This document shows positions 1 through 5,630 of a DNA stretch of 6,838 nucleotides, piece by piece. The translations under genes and the position numbers were made by a program. Source of the stretch: Thermoplasmatota archaeon. GTDB lineage: Bacteria; Pseudomonadota; Gammaproteobacteria; Burkholderiales; Thiobacillaceae. The stretch is from NCBI GenBank assembly GCA_023475455.1, contig JAMCVR010000010.1, positions 1 through 6,838 of the forward strand, in the 5' to 3' direction. Under the pieces are notes generated by a model. It was not told where the DNA came from. It did not search any database and saw nothing but the letters and a program-made list of their open reading frames with translations. Each line of letters opens with the position of its first letter. Positions within the stretch are counted from its first letter, which is position 1.

Positions 1-201
1 GTTTTCGACCTGCACGCCCAGATGGTTGAGGCCGGGCGCGGCGCCGCGCGCCGAAATCGCGAAGTTGGCGCGCGGATCGTCGAGCATCCATTTCGCGTAA
101 TCGGACTTGAGCACAGTGGGCTCGGCGGCAAACAGGGCGGAATAGAACTTGATGCTGGCGGCCAGATCGTCGACCGCAACGTGTACATGCAGGCGTTTCA
201 T
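1..201 (-). CDS. ArsI/CadI-type VOC-fold metalloenzyme, N-terminal 67 residues (cut by window edge)
   Basis: Reading the minus strand from the ATG at 201 gives 67 codons with no stop, starting MKRLHVHVAVDDLAASIKFY; the 3' end lies outside the window. This opening, with the later 'YAKWMLDDPRANFAIS' and 'GLNHLGVQVEN', is characteristic of the vicinal-oxygen-chelate proteins called CadI or ArsI. Known ArsI enzymes are Fe(II)-dependent dioxygenases that cleave the carbon-arsenic bond of trivalent organoarsenicals; CadI is named for cadmium induction. Candidate metal-ligand histidines are H5 or H7 and H60. The remaining acidic ligand and the arsenic-binding cysteine pair of ArsI would fall past the edge, so As lyase activity cannot be told from other VOC functions. 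The start overlaps the stop of the upstream arsR as ATGA (198-201). A good AAAAGGAG ribosome site lies about six bases upstream, inside arsR, implying translational coupling and control by that repressor. Confidence 0.85.
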   Translation of the reverse strand, partial: MKRLHVHVAVDDLAASIKFYSALFAAEPTVLKSDYAKWMLDDPRANFAISARGAAPGLNHLGVQVEN

Positions 202-536
202 GTTGACTCCTTTTCGGTAACGCAGGCCGGGGTGCAGACCGGCGAGCAGGGGTTGCCGCCGCAGCAGTTTTCGGTAAGAAAACCGAGCAGCGCGTTCATG
301 GTCGCGAAATTCGCGGTATAGATGACGAAGCGCCCCGCCTGCTGCGAGCTCACCATGTCGGCGTGCGACAGCTCCTTCAGGTGGAAGGACAGCGAGGACG
401 GCGCGATACCGGTGAGTTCGCTGATCCGGCCGGCGGCCAGGCCTGCCGGGCCGGCCTGGACCAGCGCGCGGAAAATGGCCAGGCGGGAATCCTGGGCCAG
501 GGCGGCAAGCGCGGTGACGACGGCTTTCGTTTTCAT
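198..536 (-). CDS. arsR: ArsR/SmtB-family metalloregulatory repressor with Cys-rich C-terminal tail
   Basis: A 112-residue winged-helix protein of the usual ArsR/SmtB length. The N-terminal helices carry 'LAALAQDSRLAIFRAL', the recognition region is about residues 38-62 ('ISELTGIAPSSLSFHLKEL'), and the wing is 'QQAGRFVIYTANFA'. Such repressors dimerise on DNA and release it when As(III), Sb(III) or a heavy metal binds. The helix-3 CVC-type site of E. coli ArsR is absent. Instead five cysteines lie in the tail: C91 and C92 adjacent in 'TENCCGG', then C97, C101 and C105. An adjacent pair plus a nearby third cysteine near the C-terminus resembles the arrangement known for the Acidithiobacillus ferrooxidans ArsR, so As(III) is the most likely inducer, by inference. 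Its neighbour is the coupled ArsI/CadI gene, with the stop overlapping that gene's start. A palindrome at 539-554 next to its own start suggests autoregulation. Confidence 0.92.
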   Translation of the reverse strand: MKTKAVVTALAALAQDSRLAIFRALVQAGPAGLAAGRISELTGIAPSSLSFHLKELSHADMVSSQQAGRFVIYTANFATMNALLGFLTENCCGGNPCSPVCTPACVTEKEST

Positions 537-538
537 GC

Positions 539-554
539 TTCAATGATAATTGAA
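539..554. promoter_or_regulatory. Probable ArsR operator (perfect 6-4-6 palindrome)
   Basis: The bases TTCAAT-GATA-ATTGAA form a perfect inverted repeat with a 4-base spacer, three bases from the arsR start codon. AT-rich TTCAAT/ATTGAA-like half-sites are typical of ArsR-family operators. It covers the predicted -10 hexamer of arsR, so bound repressor would block RNA polymerase. An adjoining 8-base palindrome AAACGTTT (553-560) may extend the protected region. The palindrome is seen directly; its role as operator is inferred from position and family knowledge. Confidence 0.75.
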
Positions 555-572
555 ACGTTTAAAATTTCGCAA
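543..572 (-). promoter_or_regulatory. Candidate sigma70 promoter of arsR-arsI
   Basis: On the minus strand TTGCGA (567-572) could be a -35 box and TATCAT (543-548) a -10 box, 18 bases apart. TATCAT differs from the consensus at one base, TTGCGA at two. A start site seven bases past the -10 box falls on or next to the A of the arsR ATG at 536, implying a leaderless or nearly leaderless message, which agrees with the lack of room for a ribosome site between the operator and the start codon. Assigned by eye only. Confidence 0.5.
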
Positions 573-600
573 GCGTTTTCTTCGCCCCCGCAGACCGATT

Positions 601-625
601 TTTGATCGGCCCTCGGCCCATCAAA
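601..625. repeat. Inverted repeat in the arsR/lipoprotein divergent region
   Basis: TTTGAT and ATCAAA (601-606 and 620-625) pair around an inner GGCC/GGCC stem (608-611 and 615-618), with one C/C mismatch and a three-base loop. It lies between arsR and the rightward operon in the non-coding gap 537-740. It could be a regulator site or an RNA hairpin. No poly-T tract follows on the plus strand, so it is not a classic terminator in that direction. Confidence 0.4.
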
Positions 626-655
626 CCGGCAATCCTGAAAATACCGATCCGAAGG

Positions 656-681
656 GGAATAAACTCGGCAATAGGGGTGTT
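656..681 (+). promoter_or_regulatory. Candidate ECF-sigma promoter of the lipoprotein-sigma-anti-sigma operon
   Basis: GGAAT (656-660) followed after 17 bases by TGTT (678-681) resembles the GGAA(C/T)-type -35 and GTT-containing -10 elements recognised by many ECF sigma factors, and sits about 60 bases upstream of the first gene of an operon that encodes such a sigma factor. ECF operons are commonly autoregulated, so this is the natural candidate. The assignment is visual; the -10 element is short and weakly constrained. Confidence 0.35.
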
Positions 682-690
682 CACGTCCAT

Positions 691-706
691 GCAAGCCCAG
701 GCTTGC
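691..706. repeat. Perfect 7-2-7 inverted repeat in the operon leader
   Basis: GCAAGCC-CA-GGCTTGC is a perfect inverted repeat ending 34 bases before the lipoprotein start codon. If the candidate promoter at 656-681 is right, it lies at the very 5' end of the transcript, where it could act as a stabilising hairpin; as DNA it could be a dimeric repressor site. The two-base loop is tight for RNA, which slightly favours a DNA-binding role. Confidence 0.5.
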
Positions 707-740
707 CCATTCTTCTCAAACCCTTGAACAAGGAAACGCC

Positions 741-1118
741 ATGAACACCTCGTTGACCGCCTCCCTCGCTGCCCTGAGCATGCTGGTTGCCTGCGCCAGC
801 CCCTACGCCGCGCCGCCCATCAAGACCGAGATGGGCGTGCTCACCAACCCCGCCGGGATGACGCTGTACGTCTTCGACAAGGACGTGGCCGGCTCCGGCA
901 AAAGCGCCTGCAACGGCGAATGCGCCCAGAAATGGCCGCCCCTGGCCGCCGCGGCGTCCGACAAGGCCAGCGGCGACTACGCCGTCATCACCCGCGACGA
1001 CGGCTCCAGGCAGTGGTCCTACAAGGGCAAGCCGCTCTACCTGTGGTTCAAGGACCAGAAGCCGGGCGACATGACCGGCGACGGCGTCAACAACGTGTGG
1101 CATACCGCCAGGCCCTGA
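741..1118 (+). CDS. Secreted YxFxxD-motif lipoprotein (COG4315-like)
   Basis: A 125-residue exported protein. Residues 1-18 form a short hydrophobic leader ending in a lipobox, L15-V16-A17-C18, so lipidation at C18 is likely; cleavage after 'SPYAA' by signal peptidase I is the alternative. The leader has no lysine or arginine before its hydrophobic core, which is unusual. The mature part contains two copies of the family signature Y-x-[FWY]-x-x-D: YVFDKD (43-48) and YLWFKD (100-105). Between them is 'ACNGECAQKWPPL', with a C57/C61 pair, and the end is 'NNVWHTARP'. These features identify the family called predicted lipoprotein with conserved YxFxxD motif, whose function is not established. 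An AAGGA site (730-734) six bases upstream supports the start. It heads an operon with an ECF sigma and its anti-sigma, so it is probably both a target and a part of that envelope response. Confidence 0.9.
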   Translation: MNTSLTASLAALSMLVACASPYAAPPIKTEMGVLTNPAGMTLYVFDKDVAGSGKSACNGECAQKWPPLAAAASDKASGDYAVITRDDGSRQWSYKGKPLYLWFKDQKPGDMTGDGVNNVWHTARP

Positions 1119-1616
1119 GTGCGCGCCCGTCCCGATCTGATCGAGCACCTCCCCCGCCTGCGCCGCTATGCCCGGGCGCTGACGGGGGACGCCAATCGCG
1201 CCGACGACCTGGTGCAGGACACCCTTGAGCGCGCGCTGGCGAAGCTCGACCTGTGGCAGCCCGGCAGCGACCTGCGCGCCTGGCTGTTCACCCTGATGCA
1301 CAATCTGTTCGTCAACCAGATCCGCGTCCGTCGGCCGCAGGAAACCGTGATGGAGGACGCGCTGGACGAGCCGGTGAGCGGCGGGCAGATGGAAGCGCTG
1401 GCCGCGCGCGACATCCACGAGGCGCTGGCACGGCTGCCGGAGGAACAGCGCGCAGTCCTGCTGCTGGTGGGGCTGGAGCAATTCGGCTACGCCGAAGCCG
1501 CCCAGGTGCTGGGGGTGCCGACCGGCACCGTGATGTCGCGTCTCTCGCGTGCGCGCGAGCGCATGCGGGCCATGCTGGCGGGCGAACCCGCGATCAAACT
1601 GAAGCTTGTGAAATGA
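1119..1616 (+). CDS. ECF (group IV) RNA polymerase sigma factor
   Basis: A 165-residue protein with the two domains of an ECF sigma factor. Region 2 spans about residues 8-75, with 'RADDLVQDTLERAL' as the core-binding and -10-recognising part and 'LRAWLFTLMHNLFVNQIR' after it. A short linker follows, then region 4 at about 98-150 ('LPEEQRAVLLLVGLEQFGYAEAAQVLGVPTGTVMSRLSRARER', given here by its two ends), with its helix-turn-helix near 123-145 contacting the -35 element. It redirects RNA polymerase to stress promoters when released from its anti-sigma. I take the GTG at 1119, which directly abuts the TGA of the lipoprotein gene; a weak CAGG lies six bases upstream, so translation probably depends on reinitiation. 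The gene ends in an ATGA overlap with the anti-sigma gene. The exact ECF group cannot be assigned by eye. Confidence 0.93.
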   Translation: MRARPDLIEHLPRLRRYARALTGDANRADDLVQDTLERALAKLDLWQPGSDLRAWLFTLMHNLFVNQIRVRRPQETVMEDALDEPVSGGQMEALAARDIHEALARLPEEQRAVLLLVGLEQFGYAEAAQVLGVPTGTVMSRLSRARERMRAMLAGEPAIKLKLVK

Positions 1617-2368
1617 CAGACACCGTGCACGAACACGAACTCCACGCCTATGTGGATGGCACCCTGCCCGAGGCCCGCCGCCTCGAGGTCGAGGCCTGGC
1701 TGGCGGCCCACCCGGCCGATGCCGCGCGCGCGCAGGCCTGGGCCGCACAGAACCAGTCCCTGCATGCCGCCTTCGACAGGGTGCTCAACGAGCCCTTGCC
1801 GCTGAACCTGGTGCGCGCCACGCGCCGCCCGTCCATGGCCATGCCATTCAAGGCGATGGCGGCGATGCTGGCCATGCTGGCGACCGGGCTGCTCGGCTAC
1901 GCCATCGGCCTCGGCACCCCCAAGCCGGCGCCCGCCGCTTATCTCGCCCGCGATGCCGCCATCGCCCACGCCGTGTTCAGCCCCGAAGCGCGCCACCCAG
2001 TCGAGGTGGACGCCGCCCACGCGAACCATCTGGTGGCCTGGCTTTCCAAGCGCGTCGGCACCCAACTGCAGGCGCCGGATTTCAGCGCGCAGGGCTTCGA
2101 GCTGCTCGGCGGCCGCCTGCTGGCCGGCGAAACCGGCCCGGTCGCGCAGTTCATGTACCAGGACCGGATCGAGCGCCGCGTCACCCTCTATGTGCGCCGC
2201 GCGGTGGCCGGCAACAAGGAAACGAGCTTCCGCCACGCGACCGAGAACGGCGTCGACGTGTTCTACTGGATCGACGGCGATTTCGGCTATGCCCTGTCGG
2301 GCCAGATCGGGCGTCAGGCCATCCAGAAGCTGGCCGAAGCCGCCTACGCCCAGCTGGCCACCAAGTAG
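1613..2368 (+). CDS. Membrane anti-sigma factor (RsiW/COG5662-like), cysteine-free
   Basis: The ATG at 1613 overlaps the sigma-factor stop (ATGA) and gives 251 residues. An open frame continues upstream of it, but that part is a shadow of the sigma gene. Residues 1-77 form the cytoplasmic sigma-binding domain, beginning 'HELHAYVDGTLPEARRLEVEAWL', typical of anti-sigma domains. One membrane helix follows at about 81-101 ('AMLAMLATGLLGYAIGLG'), then a periplasmic domain of about 150 residues ('HLVAWLSKRVG', 'FELLGGRLLAGE', 'VTLYVRR'). The usual zinc-binding H-x3-C-x2-C of ZAS proteins is missing; there is no cysteine anywhere, so redox or zinc sensing through thiols is excluded. It should hold the neighbouring sigma factor at the membrane until an envelope signal, or proteolysis, frees it. 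The signal is unknown. Confidence 0.88.
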   Translation: MTDTVHEHELHAYVDGTLPEARRLEVEAWLAAHPADAARAQAWAAQNQSLHAAFDRVLNEPLPLNLVRATRRPSMAMPFKAMAAMLAMLATGLLGYAIGLGTPKPAPAAYLARDAAIAHAVFSPEARHPVEVDAAHANHLVAWLSKRVGTQLQAPDFSAQGFELLGGRLLAGETGPVAQFMYQDRIERRVTLYVRRAVAGNKETSFRHATENGVDVFYWIDGDFGYALSGQIGRQAIQKLAEAAYAQLATK

Positions 2369-2389
2369 GAGCACCCGCAAGGGGTAGGC

Positions 2390-2424
2390 CGTGGTTGTAA
2401 GCCGATCAATCGGCAACAACCACG
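2390..2424. terminator. Strong hairpin downstream of the anti-sigma gene
   Basis: CGTGGTTGT (2390-2398) pairs with ACAACCACG (2416-2424), and inside it GCCGAT (2401-2406) pairs with ATCGGC (2409-2414) around a two-base loop. The stem has 15 base pairs with a small asymmetric bulge (AA against A). It lies 22 bases after the anti-sigma stop and before a convergent gene, the expected place for a bidirectional terminator. There is no T-run on either strand, so it may instead protect the 3' end of the RNA or be a Rho-associated stem. Confidence 0.55.
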
Positions 2425-2474
2425 CACCGGCGTCCTCGCCGCGATTGACGCACCGATGCACACACCACGGCATC

Positions 2475-2490
2475 GGGCCGGGGGCGGCCC
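2475..2490. terminator. GC-rich hairpin at the 3' end of the COG2509 gene
   Basis: GGGCCG (2475-2480) and CGGCCC (2485-2490) form a perfect six-pair stem with a four-base loop, seven bases beyond the stop of the minus-strand oxidoreductase. The position fits transcript termination or 3'-end protection for that gene. No T-run follows on the minus strand. The stretch 2425-2474 between the two hairpins shows nothing else I can name. Confidence 0.4.
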
Positions 2491-2496
2491 TCCTAC

Positions 2497-4107
2497 CTAC
2501 CCCCCTGTTTTCCCCAGCATGTCCAGGGCCACCGCCTCGGCAATCCTGATGCCGTCCACCCCGGCCGACAGAATCCCACCCGCGTAGCCCGCGCCCTCGC
2601 CTGCGGGATACAGCCCTTTGACGTTGAGGCTCTGGCAGTCGTCGCCGCGGGTGATGCGCAGCGGCGACGAGGTGCGCGTCTCGACGCCGGTCAGCACCGC
2701 GTCCTTCATCGCAAAGCCCTTGATCTGCCGGTCGAACGCCGGCAGCGCCTCCCGAATCGCTTCGATGGCGTAATCCGGCAGCGTCGAGGCGAGGTCGGTG
2801 AGGTGCACGCCGGGCTTGTATGACGGCTCCACGCTGCCGAGTTGAGTCGACGGCTTGCCCTCGATGAAGTCGCCGACCAGCTGGCCCGGCGCCTCGTAAT
2901 TGCCGCCACCCAGCTCGAACGCGCGCGCTTCCAGTTTTCGCTGCAGTTCGATGCCGGCCAGCGGCCCGCCCGGATAGTCCTCAGGCGTGATGCCCACCAC
3001 GATGCCGGCATTGGCGTTGCGCTCGTTGCGCGAATACTGGCTCATGCCGTTGGTGACCACGCAGTTCGGCTCGGAGGCCGCCGCCACCACCGTACCGCCC
3101 GGGCACATGCAGAAGCTGTACACCGAGCGGCCGTTTTTCGCGTGATGCACCAGCTTGTAGTCCGCCGCGCCGAGCAAAGGGTTACCGGCGTTCGGCCCCA
3201 GCCGCGCGCGGTCGATCAGCGACTGCGGGTGCTCGATGCGAAAGCCGATGGAAAAGGGCTTGGCCTCCATGTAGACGCCGCGCGCGCGCAGCATCTCAAA
3301 CGTATCCCTGGCGCTGTGGCCGAGCGCGAGGACGACGTGGTCGCTGCGCAATGTTTCGCCGCTGGCGAGCGTCACCCCGCGGATGCGCCCGTCCTCGATC
3401 AGCACGTCGGCGACGCGCCGCCGGAAGCGGATTTCGCCGCCCAGTTTTTCGATCTCGTGGCGTATGGTCTCGACCATGCCGACCAGCCGGAAGGTGCCGA
3501 TGTGCGGCTTCGACACGTACAGAATTTCCTCCGGCGCGCCCGCCTTGACGAACTCGGTCAGCACCTTGCGGCCGTAGTGCCTGGGGTCCTTGATCTGGCT
3601 GTAGAGCTTGCCGTCGGAAAAGGTGCCGGCGCCGCCCTCGCCGAACTGCACGTTGGATTCCGGATTGAGCACGTGCTTGCGCCACAGTCCCCAGGTGTCC
3701 CGAGTGCGCTCGCGCACCGCCTTGCCGCGCTCCAGCACGATGGGCCTGAAGCCCATCTGCGCCAGCACCAGCGCGGCGAAGATGCCGCAGGGGCCGAAGC
3801 CGACCACGAGCGGGCGCTCGATCAGGTTCTCCGGCGCATGCCCGACGAAGCGGTAGGCCATGTCCGGCGTCGGCGCGAGGTGACGGTCGTTGCGGAATTT
3901 CTTCAGCAGCGCCGCCTCGTTTTTGACCTCGACGTCGACCGCGTAGATCAGCAGCAGCGCGTGCTTTTTGCGCGCATCGTGGCTGCGCTTGAAAATGCTG
4001 AAGTCGAGAAGCGCGTCGTCCGCCAGTTCCAGACGTTTCAGGATCGCCGCGCGCAGGGCCTCGGGCGGATGGTCGAGCGGGAGTTTGAGTTCGGTCAGTC
4101 GCAGCAT
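2497..4107 (-). CDS. FAD-dependent dehydrogenase, COG2509 type
   Basis: A 536-residue flavoprotein of the usual length for COG2509. Residues 1-95 form the family's N-terminal domain ('MLRLTELKLPLDHP', then 'DARKKHALLLIYAVDVEV'). The Rossmann FAD-binding motif follows at 101-126: VVGFGPCGIFAA with G103, G105 and G108, ending in 'VLERG' with E126 for the ribose. 'FGEGGAGTFSDGKL' (155-168) is highly characteristic. The C-terminal FAD signature 'GLYPAGEGAGYAGGI' begins at 498. The protein is probably cytoplasmic; no export signal is seen. The substrate and pathway of this family are not established. The ATG at 4107 matches the family's usual N-terminus but has no clear Shine-Dalgarno sequence. 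The next upstream gene on this strand ends about 55 bases away and is another flavoprotein, so co-transcription is possible, though a REP element lies at the junction. Confidence 0.9.
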   Translation of the reverse strand: MLRLTELKLPLDHPPEALRAAILKRLELADDALLDFSIFKRSHDARKKHALLLIYAVDVEVKNEAALLKKFRNDRHLAPTPDMAYRFVGHAPENLIERPLVVGFGPCGIFAALVLAQMGFRPIVLERGKAVRERTRDTWGLWRKHVLNPESNVQFGEGGAGTFSDGKLYSQIKDPRHYGRKVLTEFVKAGAPEEILYVSKPHIGTFRLVGMVETIRHEIEKLGGEIRFRRRVADVLIEDGRIRGVTLASGETLRSDHVVLALGHSARDTFEMLRARGVYMEAKPFSIGFRIEHPQSLIDRARLGPNAGNPLLGAADYKLVHHAKNGRSVYSFCMCPGGTVVAAASEPNCVVTNGMSQYSRNERNANAGIVVGITPEDYPGGPLAGIELQRKLEARAFELGGGNYEAPGQLVGDFIEGKPSTQLGSVEPSYKPGVHLTDLASTLPDYAIEAIREALPAFDRQIKGFAMKDAVLTGVETRTSSPLRITRGDDCQSLNVKGLYPAGEGAGYAGGILSAGVDGIRIAEAVALDMLGKTGG

Positions 4108-4160
4108 GGTGTCGTGCTTTTAATTGGGTCAGCCAGCGTGATGCTGATTGAAATACAGAC

Positions 4161-4227
4161 GTCATTCCGGCGAACGCCGGAATCCAGAAGAATCCGCCGA
4201 CTGGGCACCGGCATCCGCCGGTGTGAC
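4161..4227. repeat. REP-type palindromic doublet (67 bp)
   Basis: Two imperfect inverted copies of a 27-base unit flank a short spacer. The left unit starts GTCATTCCGGCG (4161) and ends ATCCAG (4187); the right one, read on the minus strand, starts GTCACACCGGCG (4227) and ends CCCAG (4201). I count 20 of 27 positions identical. Each unit is itself a hairpin: TTCCGGCG-AA-CGCCGGAA (4165-4182) and CACCGGC-ATCC-GCCGGTG (4206-4223). This is the familiar GTCATTCC...GGAATCCAG class of repetitive extragenic palindromes, usually scattered by RAYT transposases acting in trans. No such transposase is in the window. The element overlaps the coding end of the flavoprotein gene. Confidence 0.85.
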
Positions 4228-5451
4228 GCTTTCAGCGCTTCCTAAATAATTCAATGCGCCCTGCCCCGCCGCGCGTCCGCTGGCAAAACAGGCCGTCAGC
4301 AGATAACCGCCGGTGGGCGCTTCCCAGTCGAGCATCTCGCCCGCGCAGAACACGCCGGGCAAAGATCGCAGCATCAGCTGTTCGTCGAGCGCCTCGAAGC
4401 GCACCCCGCCGGCGCTGCTGATCGCCTCGTCGAGCGGGCGCGCGGCGACGAGCGTGAGCGGCAGCGATTTTATCGCGTGCGCGAGCTTCACCGGGTCGTT
4501 CAATTGCTCCGCCGGCAACACTTCGCGCAGCAGCGCCATTTTCGCGCCCTTGATGCCGGCGCGGCTTTGCAGGTGGCTGGACAGCGAACGCGCGCCGCGC
4601 GGGTGGGAAACTTCGGCAATGACGCGTTCCAGGGTCTTGTCCGGCGCCAGGTCCAGTTGCAAGGTCACCGCGCCCCGCATGGCAATCGTGTCGCGCAGCG
4701 GCGCCGACAGGGCATACACCAGGCTGCCTTCGATGCCGCCGTCGGCCAGCATCAGCTCGCCGCGGCGTTCATGCGTCTGTCCGGTAGCGTCGGTGAATCG
4801 CAGCGCCATGGTTTTCAGCGGCTGCCCGGCGAAACGGCTGCGCAGATGCGCGCTCCAGCCGCCCGCCACGTCGAAGCCGCAATTCGACGGCAGCAAGGGC
4901 GCGACCTCGATTCCGCGCTGCGCCAGCAGCGGCACCCACGCACCGTCCGATCCCAGTTTCGCCCAGCCGCCGCCGCCCAGCGCCAGCATCACCGCGTCGG
5001 CTTTCACGGCAAGCTCACCCATGGGCGCAGCAAAGCGCAGCGCCCCCGCATCATTCCAGCCCAGCCAGCGATGCCGCACATGGAACCGTACCCCGGCTTC
5101 GCGCAGCCGGTGCAGCCACGCACGCAGCAGCGGCGCCGCCTTCATGTCCGTGGGAAACACTCGCCCCGACGAGCCGACGAAGGTTTCGACCCCCAGCCCG
5201 TGGCTCCACTCGCGCAGCGCGTCGGGGGGAAAAGCTTCGAGCAGCGGCTTGATGGCAGCAGCGCGCGCGCCGTAGCGCGACACGAAGGCGCCGAACGGTT
5301 CGGAATGCGTGATGTTCATGCCGCCCATCCCCGCCAGCAGGAATTTGCGGCCCACCGAAGGCATGACGTCGTACAGATCGACCTGAATGCCGCCTTGTGC
5401 GAGCACCTCGGCCGCCATCAAACCGGCCGGGCCGCCACCGATGACGGCCAC
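4162..5451 (-). CDS. FAD-binding oxidoreductase, HI0933/YhiN superfamily, PP_4765-like
   Basis: From the GTG at 5451 this gives 429 residues. The FAD-binding motif is at the very start (VAVIGGGPAGLMAA; G5, G7, G10), followed by 'GRKFLLAGMGGMNITHSEP' (34-52), diagnostic of the PP_4765-like branch of the HI0933/YhiN (BaiN-related) flavoproteins. The C-terminal flavin motif reads 'VFCAGEMLDWEAPTGGYLL'. The role is unknown. The frame is open up to a GTG at 5634 that overlaps the helicase stop, but those 61 extra codons are rich in Pro, His, Arg and Gly, resemble no family N-terminus, and lie over a different coding-like frame, so I reject the longer start. No good ribosome site precedes 5451; a CTG at 5457 is another option. 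The last 21 residues (from VTPADAGAQ) and the stop come from a REP element, so the ancestral protein probably ended soon after 'NYLG'. Confidence 0.87.
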   Translation of the reverse strand: MAVIGGGPAGLMAAEVLAQGGIQVDLYDVMPSVGRKFLLAGMGGMNITHSEPFGAFVSRYGARAAAIKPLLEAFPPDALREWSHGLGVETFVGSSGRVFPTDMKAAPLLRAWLHRLREAGVRFHVRHRWLGWNDAGALRFAAPMGELAVKADAVMLALGGGGWAKLGSDGAWVPLLAQRGIEVAPLLPSNCGFDVAGGWSAHLRSRFAGQPLKTMALRFTDATGQTHERRGELMLADGGIEGSLVYALSAPLRDTIAMRGAVTLQLDLAPDKTLERVIAEVSHPRGARSLSSHLQSRAGIKGAKMALLREVLPAEQLNDPVKLAHAIKSLPLTLVAARPLDEAISSAGGVRFEALDEQLMLRSLPGVFCAGEMLDWEAPTGGYLLTACFASGRAAGQGALNYLGSAESVTPADAGAQSADSSGFRRSPE

Positions 5452-5453
5452 GG

Positions 5454-5630
5454 TCAGGCCCGTGCCACGGCAATCGGATGAATAAACAGCACCCCCTGGC
5501 TGTCGGTGCAGCCCGTCCGCAGCAGGATGTGGCGCAGAGGGTCTCGACCGGGGTGGAACGGGCTTTTGCCCTTGAGCATGCGGCGCAGCATCGGGCTTGC
5601 CGTGTCCAGAAGCTGGATGGCAAGGGCCTG
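5454..5630 (-). pseudogene. Possible remnant of a WecA-like glycosyl-1-phosphate transferase C-terminus
   Basis: Between the helicase stop and the flavoprotein, one minus-strand frame encodes 58 residues that look protein-like: 'LLDTASPMLRRMLKGKSPFH' followed by 'PGRDPLRHILLRTG' and a TGA at 5454-5456. This resembles the cytoplasmic C-terminal segment of WecA/family-4 glycosyl-1-phosphate transferases, where D-x3-x-MLRR, G-x-SPF-x-PDR and HLHH-x-LLR-x-G occur in this order. The family's H-x-HH is changed here to P-L-R-H, as expected for a decayed copy. There is no proper start and nothing of the membrane-spanning part. The frame is in phase with the end of the helicase but separated from it by a TGA. 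An alternative is a 45-residue ORF from the ATG at 5591. The similarity is from memory of the family and needs a search. Confidence 0.4.

Noticed and set aside
22..321. Plus-strand open frame of 99 codons at the left edge
   Set aside because: It is antisense to the ArsI/CadI gene and to arsR, both of which have clear family sequence.
681..1748. Long minus-strand open frame (355 codons) across the sigma operon
   Set aside because: It is the antisense shadow of the lipoprotein and sigma genes; the translation is rich in Arg, Gly, His and Pro with no recognisable domain.
1487..2473. Minus-strand open frame of 328 codons opposite the anti-sigma gene
   Set aside because: High GC keeps the antisense frame open; the composition is low-complexity and the plus strand carries an evident anti-sigma factor.
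4161..4227. Insertion sequence or MITE end
   Set aside because: There is no transposase, no long terminal inverted repeat and no visible target duplication; the internal hairpins fit a REP doublet better.
2842..4245. Plus-strand open frame of 467 codons opposite the COG2509 gene
   Set aside because: It is antisense to a clear flavoprotein with conserved FAD motifs; its translation, rich in Ala, Arg, Val and His, shows no family features.
4477..5481. Plus-strand open frame of 334 codons opposite the second flavoprotein
   Set aside because: It is an antisense shadow with Arg/Gln/His-rich sequence and no motif.
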